From assembly GCA_002733765.1 (NCBI GenBank), contig NVWU01000014.1, positions 66,608 through 130,607 on the forward strand: a stretch of 64,000 nucleotides of DNA. Direction: 5' to 3'. A model generated the notes under the pieces. That model saw only the letters and a list, made by a program, of their open reading frames with translations. It made no database searches and was not told where the DNA came from. The DNA is from Colwellia sp. (GTDB lineage: Bacteria > Pseudomonadota > Gammaproteobacteria > Enterobacterales > Alteromonadaceae). Shown piece by piece: positions 18,388 to 27,530 of the stretch. How positions within the stretch are numbered: the stretch's first letter is position 1; every line of letters starts with the position of its first letter. Position numbers and translations under genes: made by a program.

Positions 18388-19568
18388 AAAGGTTCGACTT
18401 TAAACTGTGGACGAGGGAGAAAGTAATCACGATAGCTATTAGGATCTCCTTTTTTTCCCTCTTCAGCGGCTTTTATGATGTTATACATTTCTCTTGAATT
18501 AACATAATGTAAGATATAGTTTTCATTGTCATTGTATTTACTTTCTAAATACGAAAACATTTCGTCACACGGTTTACCTAATAAAACATCCATATCTTTC
18601 TCTTGTGTACCATGAGTATGTACTTTAATAAAACGCCATTCAGGTCTGCCTTCAACATGCACATTTGCATCTACCCATAAATCAACACGATCTTTGGTGG
18701 GCTCCATACCCTTGCGCACATCAGAGTTTTCAATCTGTGGAAATATGCCTTTTTTAAGTTTTTTCCAATTAAGCATTAATGGCCCATTAACCATTAAAAT
18801 GTCGCCCCAAGGTTTACCTCCTACTTTACAAGCCTTGCCGGTATTATGTGAATTGGGTTTGTCTGGGTCGTCTTTTGCGTAATAGATGCTGTTGATCGTA
18901 TCTGGCTGTGTTGGATGGGGTGCAGAAGGAAAAGTGAAGTCGGCATAACAACCTGTTTCCCGTAAAATGATTAACTCATCATTAACACCACAATTATTGC
19001 CAGTAGGATCACTGTTATCTAATGCCCAGTTACCATGGATAAAACCATAGCTTAGTTGACCTGTCTTAGGATTGTGACTAAGTGCCCCATGTTTTTCGTG
19101 CAATGTTTGGCAAAATCTAGTGATAAGTAATCGTAAATTTTCAGAATTATCATTATGATGATGCAAGTGTAATTCTATTTCACCAAAACCATCTTGGCAC
19201 ATTTTTGCTATTTTGTTCAAATGTTCAAAACGGTACTCTTCTTCAGGATAATAAAAGGTATGTTGCGGATGAAAGCCATCAGCATCTTGATGCCTTCCTG
19301 CCATTTTAGGGTATTCTGCTAACCATCGGTCGACTCGAGAGCGCTCAACATTAATATCATTAGGCTTACCCCATTGAGGTTCATAATGATCAACAAATGA
19401 AAAAACAATATGCGTAGGGCCTTTAATTTTTGTAGGTTTTTTTAAACGCTGCTTAATGTATTGAGGCAACCAACCTGACATATGCTTTTTTTTAAGAATG
19501 AATATAAAAGCAAAACAAAGCAATAAAAATAAGCTAAAGAAAATAATCATCTTGTTGTTCTTTCCCAT
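18384..19568 (-). CDS. Membrane-anchored EPS-locus protein of unrecognised family, deacetylase-like motifs
   Basis: 394 residues. One N-terminal membrane segment (MIIFFSLFLLLCFAFIFIL, about 7-25) is followed by a large soluble domain. Visible features are HIVFSFVDHYEPQW (about 53), FHPQHTFYYPEEEY, the His cluster ELHLHHHND (about 135) and GFIHGNWALDN. Later come DFTFPSAPHPTQPD and IKVHTHGT. Paired Asp/His motifs followed by an HGNWA segment recall metal-dependent polysaccharide deacetylases or glycosidases with a TIM-like fold, but I cannot name the family. It overlaps the glycosyltransferase gene upstream by 22 bp and the deacetylase downstream by 4 bp. It is therefore co-translated with EPS enzymes and probably modifies the polymer or a precursor. 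Confidence 0.8.
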   Translation of the reverse strand: MGKNNKMIIFFSLFLLLCFAFIFILKKKHMSGWLPQYIKQRLKKPTKIKGPTHIVFSFVDHYEPQWGKPNDINVERSRVDRWLAEYPKMAGRHQDADGFHPQHTFYYPEEEYRFEHLNKIAKMCQDGFGEIELHLHHHNDNSENLRLLITRFCQTLHEKHGALSHNPKTGQLSYGFIHGNWALDNSDPTGNNCGVNDELIILRETGCYADFTFPSAPHPTQPDTINSIYYAKDDPDKPNSHNTGKACKVGGKPWGDILMVNGPLMLNWKKLKKGIFPQIENSDVRKGMEPTKDRVDLWVDANVHVEGRPEWRFIKVHTHGTQEKDMDVLLGKPCDEMFSYLESKYNDNENYILHYVNSREMYNIIKAAEEGKKGDPNSYRDYFLPRPQFKVEPL

Positions 19569-20719
19569 GTGCCTTGGACGTTGGAGCTAAAATAACGAAT
19601 AAACCCTCGCATTAAAGCGATATTCATAGAAACAAAAAATGTAATTATTCCGGTAATTGAATTAACCTTTTGCTGTTTTTTTTGTTTATTAATACCGTAA
19701 AAAGCAATAGAGTAAAAAAGGACTTGCCCAATAAATAATAATTGATATAAAGGGTTATTAATGAGTAATAAATTACTCATTAATATAATAAGCATTAAAT
19801 GAGGGACAAACCATCGACATACCTTATGGCTAAAATAAGCGATAAATCGCCAACCTAACAAAGGATTAAGTGCCCAAGTCATGGTGAATAGTGCTTGGTA
19901 ATTACCTAAGCCAATTCGTATTCGTCTCCCTTCCTCTGCTTGCAAATTTGGCGCTATTTCTTCAATGGCAATTGCCTCAGGATCATAAATTAGGCGAGAT
20001 CCTTGTTTGGCAATATTCATTGCAATCTGGAAGTCATCTACAATAGTGTTGGCTGGTAAAGGAATAAAAAGTTCTTTTCGTATAGCGTAAACGGCTCCAT
20101 TTGCACCTTGTAATGCATTTAATCGAGCTTCATGAAACTTTAAAACTTGTTCGTAGTTCCAATAAATATTGTCTTTATTATCACCTGAATCAACATCTAT
20201 CAGATGAAGTTCTCCACAGACAGCGCCAATATCGTCGTGATTAAAGTGCCTGACTAGGCACTCAATTGTATTTTTGTTAAAATGTGTATTTGCATCAGAA
20301 AAAACAATGTAATCGCTGTCTACTTGTTCGACAAGATCATTGATGACACTCATCTTGCCACGATTCTCTTCAAATATATGAACCTTTAAATTCACTTCGT
20401 CAAACGACGTTAAAATTTTTGCTGTTTTATCTTTGCTGCCGTCAGAACCTATATGTATGGTCAACTTATCTTGTGGGTAATCGAGAGAAAGTAAATTCTC
20501 TATCCTTGCTTTGATGCATGACTCCTCATTGTAAGCTGCTATTATTATAGATACAGGCGGGAAGTTATCCCTATCTACAACTCTACGTTGGCTCTTTTTC
20601 CAAAGATAGTGTGTATCGCTAACCGCTTGTTTTACCGCGCTAAAAATTATTAAAATAAGTGGGTAAACAAAGTAACTGTAAACGATAACAGCCAAACTGA
20701 ACCAAAAAACATTTACCAT
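19547..20719 (-). CDS. Membrane glycosyltransferase family 2
   Basis: 390 residues. An N-terminal membrane segment (FWFSLAVIVYSYFVYPLILI) is followed by a GT-A domain with VSIIIAAYNEESCIKARIEN (about 53), HIGSDGSKDKT and the metal motif FSDANTHF (about 138). It also has GANGAVYAIR and an EEGRRIRIG motif (about 255), which sits where processive enzymes carry QxxRW. Three to four membrane segments end the protein (about 285-375). It probably adds a sugar to the lipid-linked EPS unit at the inner membrane. It starts within the stop codon of the acetyltransferase gene upstream (1-bp overlap). Confidence 0.88.
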   Translation of the reverse strand: MVNVFWFSLAVIVYSYFVYPLILIIFSAVKQAVSDTHYLWKKSQRRVVDRDNFPPVSIIIAAYNEESCIKARIENLLSLDYPQDKLTIHIGSDGSKDKTAKILTSFDEVNLKVHIFEENRGKMSVINDLVEQVDSDYIVFSDANTHFNKNTIECLVRHFNHDDIGAVCGELHLIDVDSGDNKDNIYWNYEQVLKFHEARLNALQGANGAVYAIRKELFIPLPANTIVDDFQIAMNIAKQGSRLIYDPEAIAIEEIAPNLQAEEGRRIRIGLGNYQALFTMTWALNPLLGWRFIAYFSHKVCRWFVPHLMLIILMSNLLLINNPLYQLLFIGQVLFYSIAFYGINKQKKQQKVNSITGIITFFVSMNIALMRGFIRYFSSNVQGTWERTTR

Positions 20720-21246
20720 TATAAATTTGTGCCTTTATTATTTTTAAAATATACTTTTGCCGGAATACCTAGCATGGTTGAACCGCATTTAGCGTCTTTT
20801 GTTAAAACAGCGTTCGCACCAACCTTCACATTATCTTCAATTTTTAATTGGCCAATAATTTTAGCACCAGAACCGATAAAAATATTATTTTCTAAGTAAG
20901 GAGATCTACCTTTCTCATCACCAATGACAACACCACTTTCTAAAGTGATATTGTGTCCACCAATCACTTTTGAATTAATAACAATGCCAACAGGATGCAT
21001 AATAACAAAGCCAGATGAGAAATTTGCACCACTGCCAATAACACAGCCATTGATAAATTTATTTAGCCATTGAAAAAAATAGGCTGCTAGGCCTAACCGA
21101 TGTGTTGCACACCATCGCATACAACGATAAATAATATTTGCACTGCTGCCATCAGCCATCAAAATTCTTAACATGCTTACGTTAGCACCATCTTCTGCAA
21201 AAATCTGTTGCTTGCGCTTTAAATCAGCTATTATTTTGTGCATCAA
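20719..21246 (-). CDS. Serine O-acetyltransferase-like hexapeptide-repeat protein
   Basis: 175 residues with an N-terminal helical part and a C-terminal left-handed beta helix built of hexapeptide repeats (IGSGANFSSGFVIMHPVGIV, VIGGHNITLESGVVIGDEKG, IGQLKIEDNVKVGANAVL). It carries the catalytic His in MHPVG. In an EPS operon such CysE-like proteins usually O- or N-acetylate a sugar or an acceptor rather than make cysteine; this is inference. It overlaps its neighbours by 4 bp upstream and 1 bp downstream. Confidence 0.85.
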   Translation of the reverse strand: MMHKIIADLKRKQQIFAEDGANVSMLRILMADGSSANIIYRCMRWCATHRLGLAAYFFQWLNKFINGCVIGSGANFSSGFVIMHPVGIVINSKVIGGHNITLESGVVIGDEKGRSPYLENNIFIGSGAKIIGQLKIEDNVKVGANAVLTKDAKCGSTMLGIPAKVYFKNNKGTNL

Positions 21247-22439
21247 CTTTTCTCACTAGAAGTAACTAATGATAATAATTGTTCTGCATTATGTTTCCAT
21301 TGTCGCTCGTTTTCAATATAGACACGCGCATTCAGACCAACTTTTTTATGCGCTTCTTTATCCTTAACAATTTCAAAAACCTTGTCTATACAGGCTTGTT
21401 TATTACTCGCTGGAAATAACCAACTTGTCTCGTTATCTTGAACAACTTCTGCAATAGGGCTAAAGTCAGGAGCAATCATGCCTTTGCCCATGGCCATAAA
21501 TTCAAATAATTTCATTGGTGAGCCATAATCATTTGAATCAGGTAATATACCCAAATCCATTGCGGACAAAAACGATGAAACTTCGTGATGCGGTACTTTA
21601 CCAGGCAAAATAACTTGTGATTCAACACCTGCTTCAATAACGCGTTTTTTAATGCCCTCAAAAGCCACACCGTCACCTACTAGCAATAATACTAATTCAG
21701 GAGTTTCCTTTAATTCTTGACAAGCTAAATCAACAAACCAATCAATGCCATGCCAATGAACAAATGCACCAACATAGCCAAGTACTATTTTGTCTTCAAT
21801 ACCGAGTTTACGTCGTAATGTTAAGCCAGAAGTATCATCAATGATAAACTTATCTAAATCGGCACCATTAGGTGACACTACAGAATTTGCAATTTTACCG
21901 TATACTTGCTCAGCCACTTCTTTAAAGCGTGTTGAAATAAAGACTAGGCCAGTGGCATTTTTAAAAACCCAGCCTTCAATTTTTTCAGCAAGCTTTTTAA
22001 AGGTTAATGAACGAACCCTTTGGACTTGGCAAGAGTCGTTAATTTCTAACACTATAGGTAGGTTATTACGCTTTGCCCACCAAACACTGGCAAACATAAA
22101 TAAAGAATAACGCTCGTAAATAAGGGTAATGTTTTTTTCTTTAACAGTTTTCCGTAAACGTATTAGCGCAATTAAGTTGAAAGCAAGCTCAAAAAGTTCA
22201 AAAACAAATTCTGGTACATGTTTAGTGAGGTCAGAAAGTATGGAAAAACTACTTTTTTTAGCTGGTGCTTGATTCACTTTATTATCTGTAGCTTTTACTT
22301 CCTCAGCTTCAGGCTCTGCTCCGGGTAATGATAAGATATCAACATGATTATTTAACTGCCTTAATCCTTTTACCACACCTCTAATATGAACGCCTTCGGC
22401 ACCACGACCGCGAGTTCTATGGTGAAATAGAATATTCAC
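21243..22439 (-). CDS. Glycosyltransferase family 4
   Basis: A 398-residue GT-B enzyme. The N-terminal domain begins NILFHHRTRGRGAEGVHIRG with the acceptor-side Gly loop. The C-terminal domain begins KIVLGYVGAFVHWHG (about 215) and has the retaining EX7E motif region KLFEFMAMGKGMIAPDFSPI (about 307). It transfers a sugar from a nucleotide donor to the growing EPS unit. It is packed between the deacetylase gene (2-bp gap) and the acetyltransferase gene (4-bp overlap). Specificity cannot be read from sequence. Confidence 0.88.
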   Translation of the reverse strand: MNILFHHRTRGRGAEGVHIRGVVKGLRQLNNHVDILSLPGAEPEAEEVKATDNKVNQAPAKKSSFSILSDLTKHVPEFVFELFELAFNLIALIRLRKTVKEKNITLIYERYSLFMFASVWWAKRNNLPIVLEINDSCQVQRVRSLTFKKLAEKIEGWVFKNATGLVFISTRFKEVAEQVYGKIANSVVSPNGADLDKFIIDDTSGLTLRRKLGIEDKIVLGYVGAFVHWHGIDWFVDLACQELKETPELVLLLVGDGVAFEGIKKRVIEAGVESQVILPGKVPHHEVSSFLSAMDLGILPDSNDYGSPMKLFEFMAMGKGMIAPDFSPIAEVVQDNETSWLFPASNKQACIDKVFEIVKDKEAHKKVGLNARVYIENERQWKHNAEQLLSLVTSSEKS

Positions 22440-22441
22440 TT

Positions 22442-23077
22442 TTATTTATTCTCCAATGCGTTAATGCTAAATCCTTGAGATTGCCAATAGGGTATTAATG
22501 TTTCTAAAACTTCAATACAGCGGGAGTCATCATCATGAAACAAAAGAATATCTCCTGATTTAACCGGCTCATCAATCAAACGCTTAACTATTTTAGCTGG
22601 CGGCTCTTTGCGAAAATCCATAGAGTCGCGACTCCAATGCACAGCAGTGATTTTTAGACGAAACAAATGCATCAATAATTTTAAATCCCATCTACCCTGA
22701 GGTGCACGAAATATTTTACAGTTTTCATTCGTTAATTCTTTAATAAGGGTATTTGTGGAAGTTATTTCGTTAATCTTCTCAGGCAAAGATATTTTATGGA
22801 ATGCAGGATGAGTGTATGTATGATTGGCGAGCTTGTGACCTCGGTGGTGAATTTCTTTGATAATTTCAGGATTGCTCTTAGCACATTGTCCTATAATAAA
22901 AAACGTTGCTTTCACTTGATATTTATCTAACAAATCAAGTAGATTTTCCGTAATACCTTGAACAGGGCCATCGTCAAAAGTTAAATAAAGTGATTTTGAC
23001 TCTTTTTTCCCATCGATCAAAAATAAACTATTAGGTAATAGTTTAGATCGAATGAAATATCTAATTTTATTTCGCAT
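22442..23077 (-). CDS. Polysaccharide deacetylase (NodB/PgaB-like), small
   Basis: A 211-residue single-domain deacetylase. YLTFDDGP (about 30-37) holds the catalytic base and metal Asp; ATFFIIGQ, the metal-binding HKLANHTYTHP (about 80-90), FRAPQGRWD (about 120) and a late GDILLFHDD (about 175) complete the NodB motif set. No signal peptide is visible, though a weak hydrophobic N-terminus exists. This is the second intact deacetylase in the operon, suggesting that the EPS contains de-N-acetylated amino sugars. An 88-bp gap separates it from the upstream glycosyltransferase gene. Confidence 0.88.
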   Translation of the reverse strand: MRNKIRYFIRSKLLPNSLFLIDGKKESKSLYLTFDDGPVQGITENLLDLLDKYQVKATFFIIGQCAKSNPEIIKEIHHRGHKLANHTYTHPAFHKISLPEKINEITSTNTLIKELTNENCKIFRAPQGRWDLKLLMHLFRLKITAVHWSRDSMDFRKEPPAKIVKRLIDEPVKSGDILLFHDDDSRCIEVLETLIPYWQSQGFSINALENK

Positions 23078-23165
23078 TTAACCTAGAACCCGTCTAAAAA
23101 TCAAACTTTATAAAAAACATTGTAACAGTAATTAAACCGTTGCCGATATAACTTTATCTCTCAAA

Positions 23166-24293
23166 TTAGTTATTAACTGACAGCAACTCAATGAGTTGAC
23201 GTTTATTGTTTTCCCACGTAAATTTTTTACTATGGGCTTTTATTTTATCTTTGTTCCAATTCTGGTCTAATAGGTAAGTTAAACCGTTGGCTACGGCCAT
23301 TTCACAGCGTGGTTGAATTAATCTTCCACAGATTTTTTCGTCAACTACTTCAGGAATTCCGCCAACTTTTGTTGCTAATATAGGTGTGCCACAAGCCATA
23401 GCCTCTAAAACAACATTAGGAACCCCTTCGTTATAACTAGGTAACACTAATGCTTTAGCGTGAGTAATAAGCGCGGGTAACTTATGATGTTCAACAGAGC
23501 CTAGTAATTGAACTTTGTCAGCAATATTGAGAGCCTTTGACAATTCCAACAGGCATTTTTTCTCTACGCCAGAGCCTGCATAAACAAGATTTAATTCCGG
23601 ATAATTATCATGGATGTTTGCAAAGCCCTTGATAAGCTCAATGACACCTTTGTCACGCTTTAAGTTTCCAACATATAAAAGATAGTCACCATTCAAGGGG
23701 GCTTTTGTTTGAATACCGAACTTTTGGTGATCGACACCATTATATATCACTGATATTTTATCTGTTTCAATACCCATTGCTACCATTTCATCTGCGAGAG
23801 CTTTTGAAACAGATAAAATACCCGATGCCCTTTTAGCTGCCTTTACTATTTGTTGAGCGCGTGCGGGAATTTTTCCGTGCAGATTAATGTCACTACCGTG
23901 TACTTTAAAAAAGAAACGGCAACTAAATAACTTACTTAGCCAACTAGCGGTAACTGCTTCAGGAAAAGCCCAACTAGCCAATATTATTTGGGGTTTTTTA
24001 GTAAACAGCCACCAACCGGAATGCATTAACAGTGACAAAAACATAAATACACTATAAAAACGACGCCCAATTTTAGGTAGATAAAAGTAAGGGACATATC
24101 TTAAGTTTTTAGTTTGCTTTATTTCCTTTCTATGAGAAAACCATTCAGGAAAGGCAATTGGAACTAAAATACTTTGGTCAAACTCATCATCAAGTTGAGC
24201 GAATTGCTGACGGTTAAAGGTTGCTCTGTTTGGTTCCCAAGGTAAAGGGTAAAGATTGGTGATTATCGTTATGTTCTTTTTATTAGACTTCAC
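23166..24293 (-). CDS. Glycosyltransferase family 4
   Basis: 375 residues, GT-B fold. The N-terminus has ITIITNLYPLPWEPNRATFN, common in EPS glycosyltransferases of exosortase loci. The C-terminal half has YLLYVGNLKRDKGVIELIKG (about 203) and the donor-binding EGVPNVVLEAMACGTPILAT (about 288) with the EX7E glutamates. It overlaps the PaaK-like gene by 11 bp. It adds one residue of the EPS repeat unit; donor and linkage are unknown. Confidence 0.88.
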   Translation of the reverse strand: MKSNKKNITIITNLYPLPWEPNRATFNRQQFAQLDDEFDQSILVPIAFPEWFSHRKEIKQTKNLRYVPYFYLPKIGRRFYSVFMFLSLLMHSGWWLFTKKPQIILASWAFPEAVTASWLSKLFSCRFFFKVHGSDINLHGKIPARAQQIVKAAKRASGILSVSKALADEMVAMGIETDKISVIYNGVDHQKFGIQTKAPLNGDYLLYVGNLKRDKGVIELIKGFANIHDNYPELNLVYAGSGVEKKCLLELSKALNIADKVQLLGSVEHHKLPALITHAKALVLPSYNEGVPNVVLEAMACGTPILATKVGGIPEVVDEKICGRLIQPRCEMAVANGLTYLLDQNWNKDKIKAHSKKFTWENNKRQLIELLSVNN

Positions 24294-25629
24294 AAATTGT
24301 TACTCTATGTTTACCCGCTGCAGTTAATGGTATTTCATTTACCATTTTAAAGTTTAACGTTAGGCTTTTGTTACTATATTTATTTATTTCGTTGATAATT
24401 GTTGTTTTATCATCTTCACAAAATTTATCATTGGCGATAATAATAATATCAAGAGAATTGATCATTGATTGTTTGATTTGAAACTTAGTAATACCTTTGA
24501 ATTCTTTGAATAAATGCGGAAATAACTCCCCTGGAATACTACCGCCTTCCGGTGTTTTAATTATATCGAGTTTTCTGCCATCAATACTTTTCATTATCGG
24601 AAGTGGGTTTCCACAGGGACAAGGTGTTTCTACTAAGGTAGCACGATCGCCATTTACATAACGAATTAGAGGAAATCCATAGTTATAAAGATCAGTGATA
24701 ACCAAATCACCACTGCGTTCAATAATAGACTCTCCTGTTTCAGACAGTGTTTCGACAATCAGATGATCGATATTAATATGTAAGTTTTTATGCTTTCTAC
24801 ATTCAGCCGACATCAACATAAATTCACGGCAACCAAAGGTGTCATAAACCGAGCAGTTAAATGCTTTTTCGATAACTTCTCGTTGGAATTGATGTAAAGG
24901 CTCTGCACCCGTTAAGATTGTTTGAGGTTGATAAACTTCAATTTTATGCTCTATGATATAAAGTGCTAACTCATACAATGGATTTACGTATGATACAAAA
25001 GCGACGGGTTTATAATTATTAATTTCCTGAATATAATCAGGTTTGTTTTTGTCATTCATTTCGAATGAGTTCAGCATTTTTCGATTGTAGAAACCATGAT
25101 ATAACGCATTTTTTATCGTTTTAAAGTGTGAAGGTTGTCCTAAATCAGCCCCCCATAGGTATAACGTTTTTTGACCAAGCCCAGCGCCTAACCAACCGTA
25201 GCCTCGCCACATAACCGCTTCTCGTCTGGTATTACTTTCCAGATCTAACTCAAAATGGAAAGGCTGACCTGTTGAGCCACCAGTAGATTTCTTAATGTTT
25301 TTTGTATGCTTAGTTGATATGAAACTCTGATAATGATCACGAATGTCATCTTTATTAATAACAGGAAGTTTTTCAAAATCAGCTAGTGTTTGGATTTGAT
25401 TAATATCAGTAATGCCTGCCTCAGTCCAAGCTTTTTTGTAATAGCTGGTATTATTGTATGCATGGTGAAGTAATGACTTTAATTGCTGTAGTTGATAACT
25501 TTGAAGTTGCTCTTTAGACCAAGTTAATCGTGACTCATAAGCATTTAAAAAGGGTAATAAATTTTTGCCCTTTATTTTTTCATAAATAGGCATGATTAAA
25601 TAACGAAGTAAAGAAGGATAAAGAGACAT
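24283..25629 (-). CDS. PaaK/CapK-like AMP-forming ligase
   Basis: A 448-residue phenylacetate-CoA-ligase-family protein. It shows the adenylate P-loop KKSTGGSTGQPFHFE (about 115), the acyl-adenylate motif region YDTFGCREFMLMSAEC (about 245), a Cys-containing loop (ETPCPCGNPLP, about 335) and the final catalytic Lys region TAAGKHRV. CapK-type members occur in many capsule and EPS clusters, where they are thought to activate a carboxylic acid for sugar or polymer decoration. It overlaps the SGNH hydrolase gene by 1 bp. With that hydrolase and the acyltransferase it forms a plausible acyl-modification module; the substrate is unknown. Confidence 0.85.
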   Translation of the reverse strand: MSLYPSLLRYLIMPIYEKIKGKNLLPFLNAYESRLTWSKEQLQSYQLQQLKSLLHHAYNNTSYYKKAWTEAGITDINQIQTLADFEKLPVINKDDIRDHYQSFISTKHTKNIKKSTGGSTGQPFHFELDLESNTRREAVMWRGYGWLGAGLGQKTLYLWGADLGQPSHFKTIKNALYHGFYNRKMLNSFEMNDKNKPDYIQEINNYKPVAFVSYVNPLYELALYIIEHKIEVYQPQTILTGAEPLHQFQREVIEKAFNCSVYDTFGCREFMLMSAECRKHKNLHINIDHLIVETLSETGESIIERSGDLVITDLYNYGFPLIRYVNGDRATLVETPCPCGNPLPIMKSIDGRKLDIIKTPEGGSIPGELFPHLFKEFKGITKFQIKQSMINSLDIIIIANDKFCEDDKTTIINEINKYSNKSLTLNFKMVNEIPLTAAGKHRVTICEV

Positions 25630-26516
25630 TACATTATTCCATTGTCGAATTTTTGAGTTTGATGAGTAAGGGCTGTATGGATCTTGTTAGCCCATATATT
25701 TGAAATCATTTGTTTTCCAAGCTTATTAAAATGACAACCATCATATCGATAGCTTTCATTAAAACTATCAGTGTCGGGACCTTGAAAGACTGAAGGGTAA
25801 TCATTAATTAATTTTAATTGCATTTGTCGAATATTGTTATTGGGTAAATATGCATAGCAACGAGAACTCAAAGAAATTAAAAAGGGCTTATTTCCATGAA
25901 TGGATTGAATATTATTATAAAGACTTTTTAAATGTAATGCATAATTCCGAGATGGCATATTATCAATAGAATCACGCTCACCTTGACCAAAAACTATAAG
26001 GTGAGGTGCTAAATGCAACTTAGTTAATTGGTGATAGGTATCATTTAATGTTTTGTAAAATATTCCTTCAGGTGCCCAATCTTTAATACTGGAATTATTT
26101 CGTGCACCATTAACTAAAATAATCTCCTTATAATCACTTTTCTCTAATAGTTTTATTGCAGCATCTATCCATAAACTACCAAGTTTGCCTGTTGCCCCTA
26201 ATAAAGGATCTCTTGCTTGGTATAACTTGCCTTTATAAAAATTAAATATAGGTAATGATGTTTGACTCTTTTGAGATACAGTATTCGCAACATTAGATTG
26301 ACCATAAATTAATATAACTAATGGTTTTTTTAGATCTGTAATGTCATATTCTATCCGATCTGAATTATCACTATATTCAATAGTGCGAACACCGAGATCA
26401 ATTAAAAAATGATGCACTCCGTAATAACGTTGCCATAATACCCCACAGAGAAAAGAGAGGCATATGATAATTGTTATGACTATGGCGTACTTGCTTTGTA
26501 TCTGTTTTTTATCCAT
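25629..26516 (-). CDS. SGNH/GDSL-type hydrolase, membrane-anchored
   Basis: About 295 residues from ATG 26516 (TTG 26525 is also possible). A membrane segment (YAIVITIIICLSFLCGVLW) precedes a sialate-esterase-like SGNH domain. That domain has block I LVILIYGQSNVAN (about 68) with the nucleophilic Ser, the Asn block LVNGARNNS, the Gly block FGQGERDS and the C-terminal DGCHFNKLG with the Asp and His. It probably hydrolyses or transfers O-acetyl groups on EPS in the periplasm. It overlaps the acyltransferase gene by about 37 bp, so the two are probably translated together. Confidence 0.85.
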   Translation of the reverse strand: MDKKQIQSKYAIVITIIICLSFLCGVLWQRYYGVHHFLIDLGVRTIEYSDNSDRIEYDITDLKKPLVILIYGQSNVANTVSQKSQTSLPIFNFYKGKLYQARDPLLGATGKLGSLWIDAAIKLLEKSDYKEIILVNGARNNSSIKDWAPEGIFYKTLNDTYHQLTKLHLAPHLIVFGQGERDSIDNMPSRNYALHLKSLYNNIQSIHGNKPFLISLSSRCYAYLPNNNIRQMQLKLINDYPSVFQGPDTDSFNESYRYDGCHFNKLGKQMISNIWANKIHTALTHQTQKFDNGIM

Positions 26517-27457
26517 ATTTGACAAGGTCGCTCAATTGTTTTCATAATTATGTGCGCTAATAATAAGGATGCGACTAATGCTGAAAAGATTGCAATATTA
26601 GGGGAAAAACCTTTAGCTTCAATTTCTCTAATAATTATATAACCAATGTTTTGATGTAACAAATATAAAGAATAAGAAATTGAGCCTAGCCAAGTTAAAG
26701 GCTTTATTGCTATGAATGATAATTTTCCATAAACAAATAAAGTAAAAACGACAAAAAATAAAGTGACTAAAATGGAAGAGATAAGTTCTCCCTGCATCCA
26801 ATGAGCAATCAGACATAATAGTAAGGAGAGAGCGTATTGTTTGTTAATTTCTTCTTTTTTGATCAGATAAAAAATAATTCCAGCGCTAAATAAATGATTA
26901 TACTGCAGTAAAAGAAAAAGTTGTATTTTCCATGGTATCCAATCAACGGTGCTATTGAGTATGTTAATCAGTAAACCAATAATGATTAGCCAATGAATTT
27001 TTTTAAAGTTTCCCCATTTAAAGAAAGTAAATATAATGCAATAAAAAATTAATTCATATAATAGAGTCCAATAAACACCGTCTACATCTGGGATTTCAAA
27101 AACACCTTGAATCATCGTGAAATTTGTTAGAGTGGTAAAAAGGTTTCTTTCCTCTCCATGAAGACCAAAAGTCCATACTATTGCAGTTGTCATTATGATG
27201 GCAGACCAATAGGGAGGATAGAGTCTAGAGGCACGCGAAACTACAAAATCCATGGGCTTTGTTATTCTATCTAAGGTTAAAAAGATAACAAATCCAGAAA
27301 TCATAAAAAATAATTGAACACCAAAGCTGCCATAAGGTAATTGCCAATTAAGCCCAACAGTATGACCAAATAACTTATCGTATTGAGTTGTATAGTGATA
27401 AAAAACAACTGCTAATGCAGCTAATCCTCTTAAAGCATCGAGCTCCTTTATTCTCAT
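26480..27457 (-). CDS. Acyltransferase 3 family membrane protein (OafA/WcaH-like)
   Basis: 325 residues and about ten membrane segments. The N-terminus RIKELDALRGLAALAVVFYH contains the family signature with the catalytic His. FMISGFVIFLTLDR and SRLYPPYWSA (about 85) follow, typical of O-acyltransferases. It moves an acetyl or other acyl group from the cytoplasm to a sugar on the outer face of the inner membrane. It lies directly upstream of the SGNH hydrolase and overlaps it. OafA-like enzymes often have a fused SGNH domain; here the two parts are on separate, overlapping genes. Confidence 0.9.
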   Translation of the reverse strand: MRIKELDALRGLAALAVVFYHYTTQYDKLFGHTVGLNWQLPYGSFGVQLFFMISGFVIFLTLDRITKPMDFVVSRASRLYPPYWSAIIMTTAIVWTFGLHGEERNLFTTLTNFTMIQGVFEIPDVDGVYWTLLYELIFYCIIFTFFKWGNFKKIHWLIIIGLLINILNSTVDWIPWKIQLFLLLQYNHLFSAGIIFYLIKKEEINKQYALSLLLCLIAHWMQGELISSILVTLFFVVFTLFVYGKLSFIAIKPLTWLGSISYSLYLLHQNIGYIIIREIEAKGFSPNIAIFSALVASLLLAHIIMKTIERPCQIWIKNRYKASTP

Positions 27458-27530
27458 TTTAAACTATTTCCTGAAATATTATGCATACAAGTTCATTGGT
27501 TTTTGATTAGTTGGTTATGTTTATATGGCG

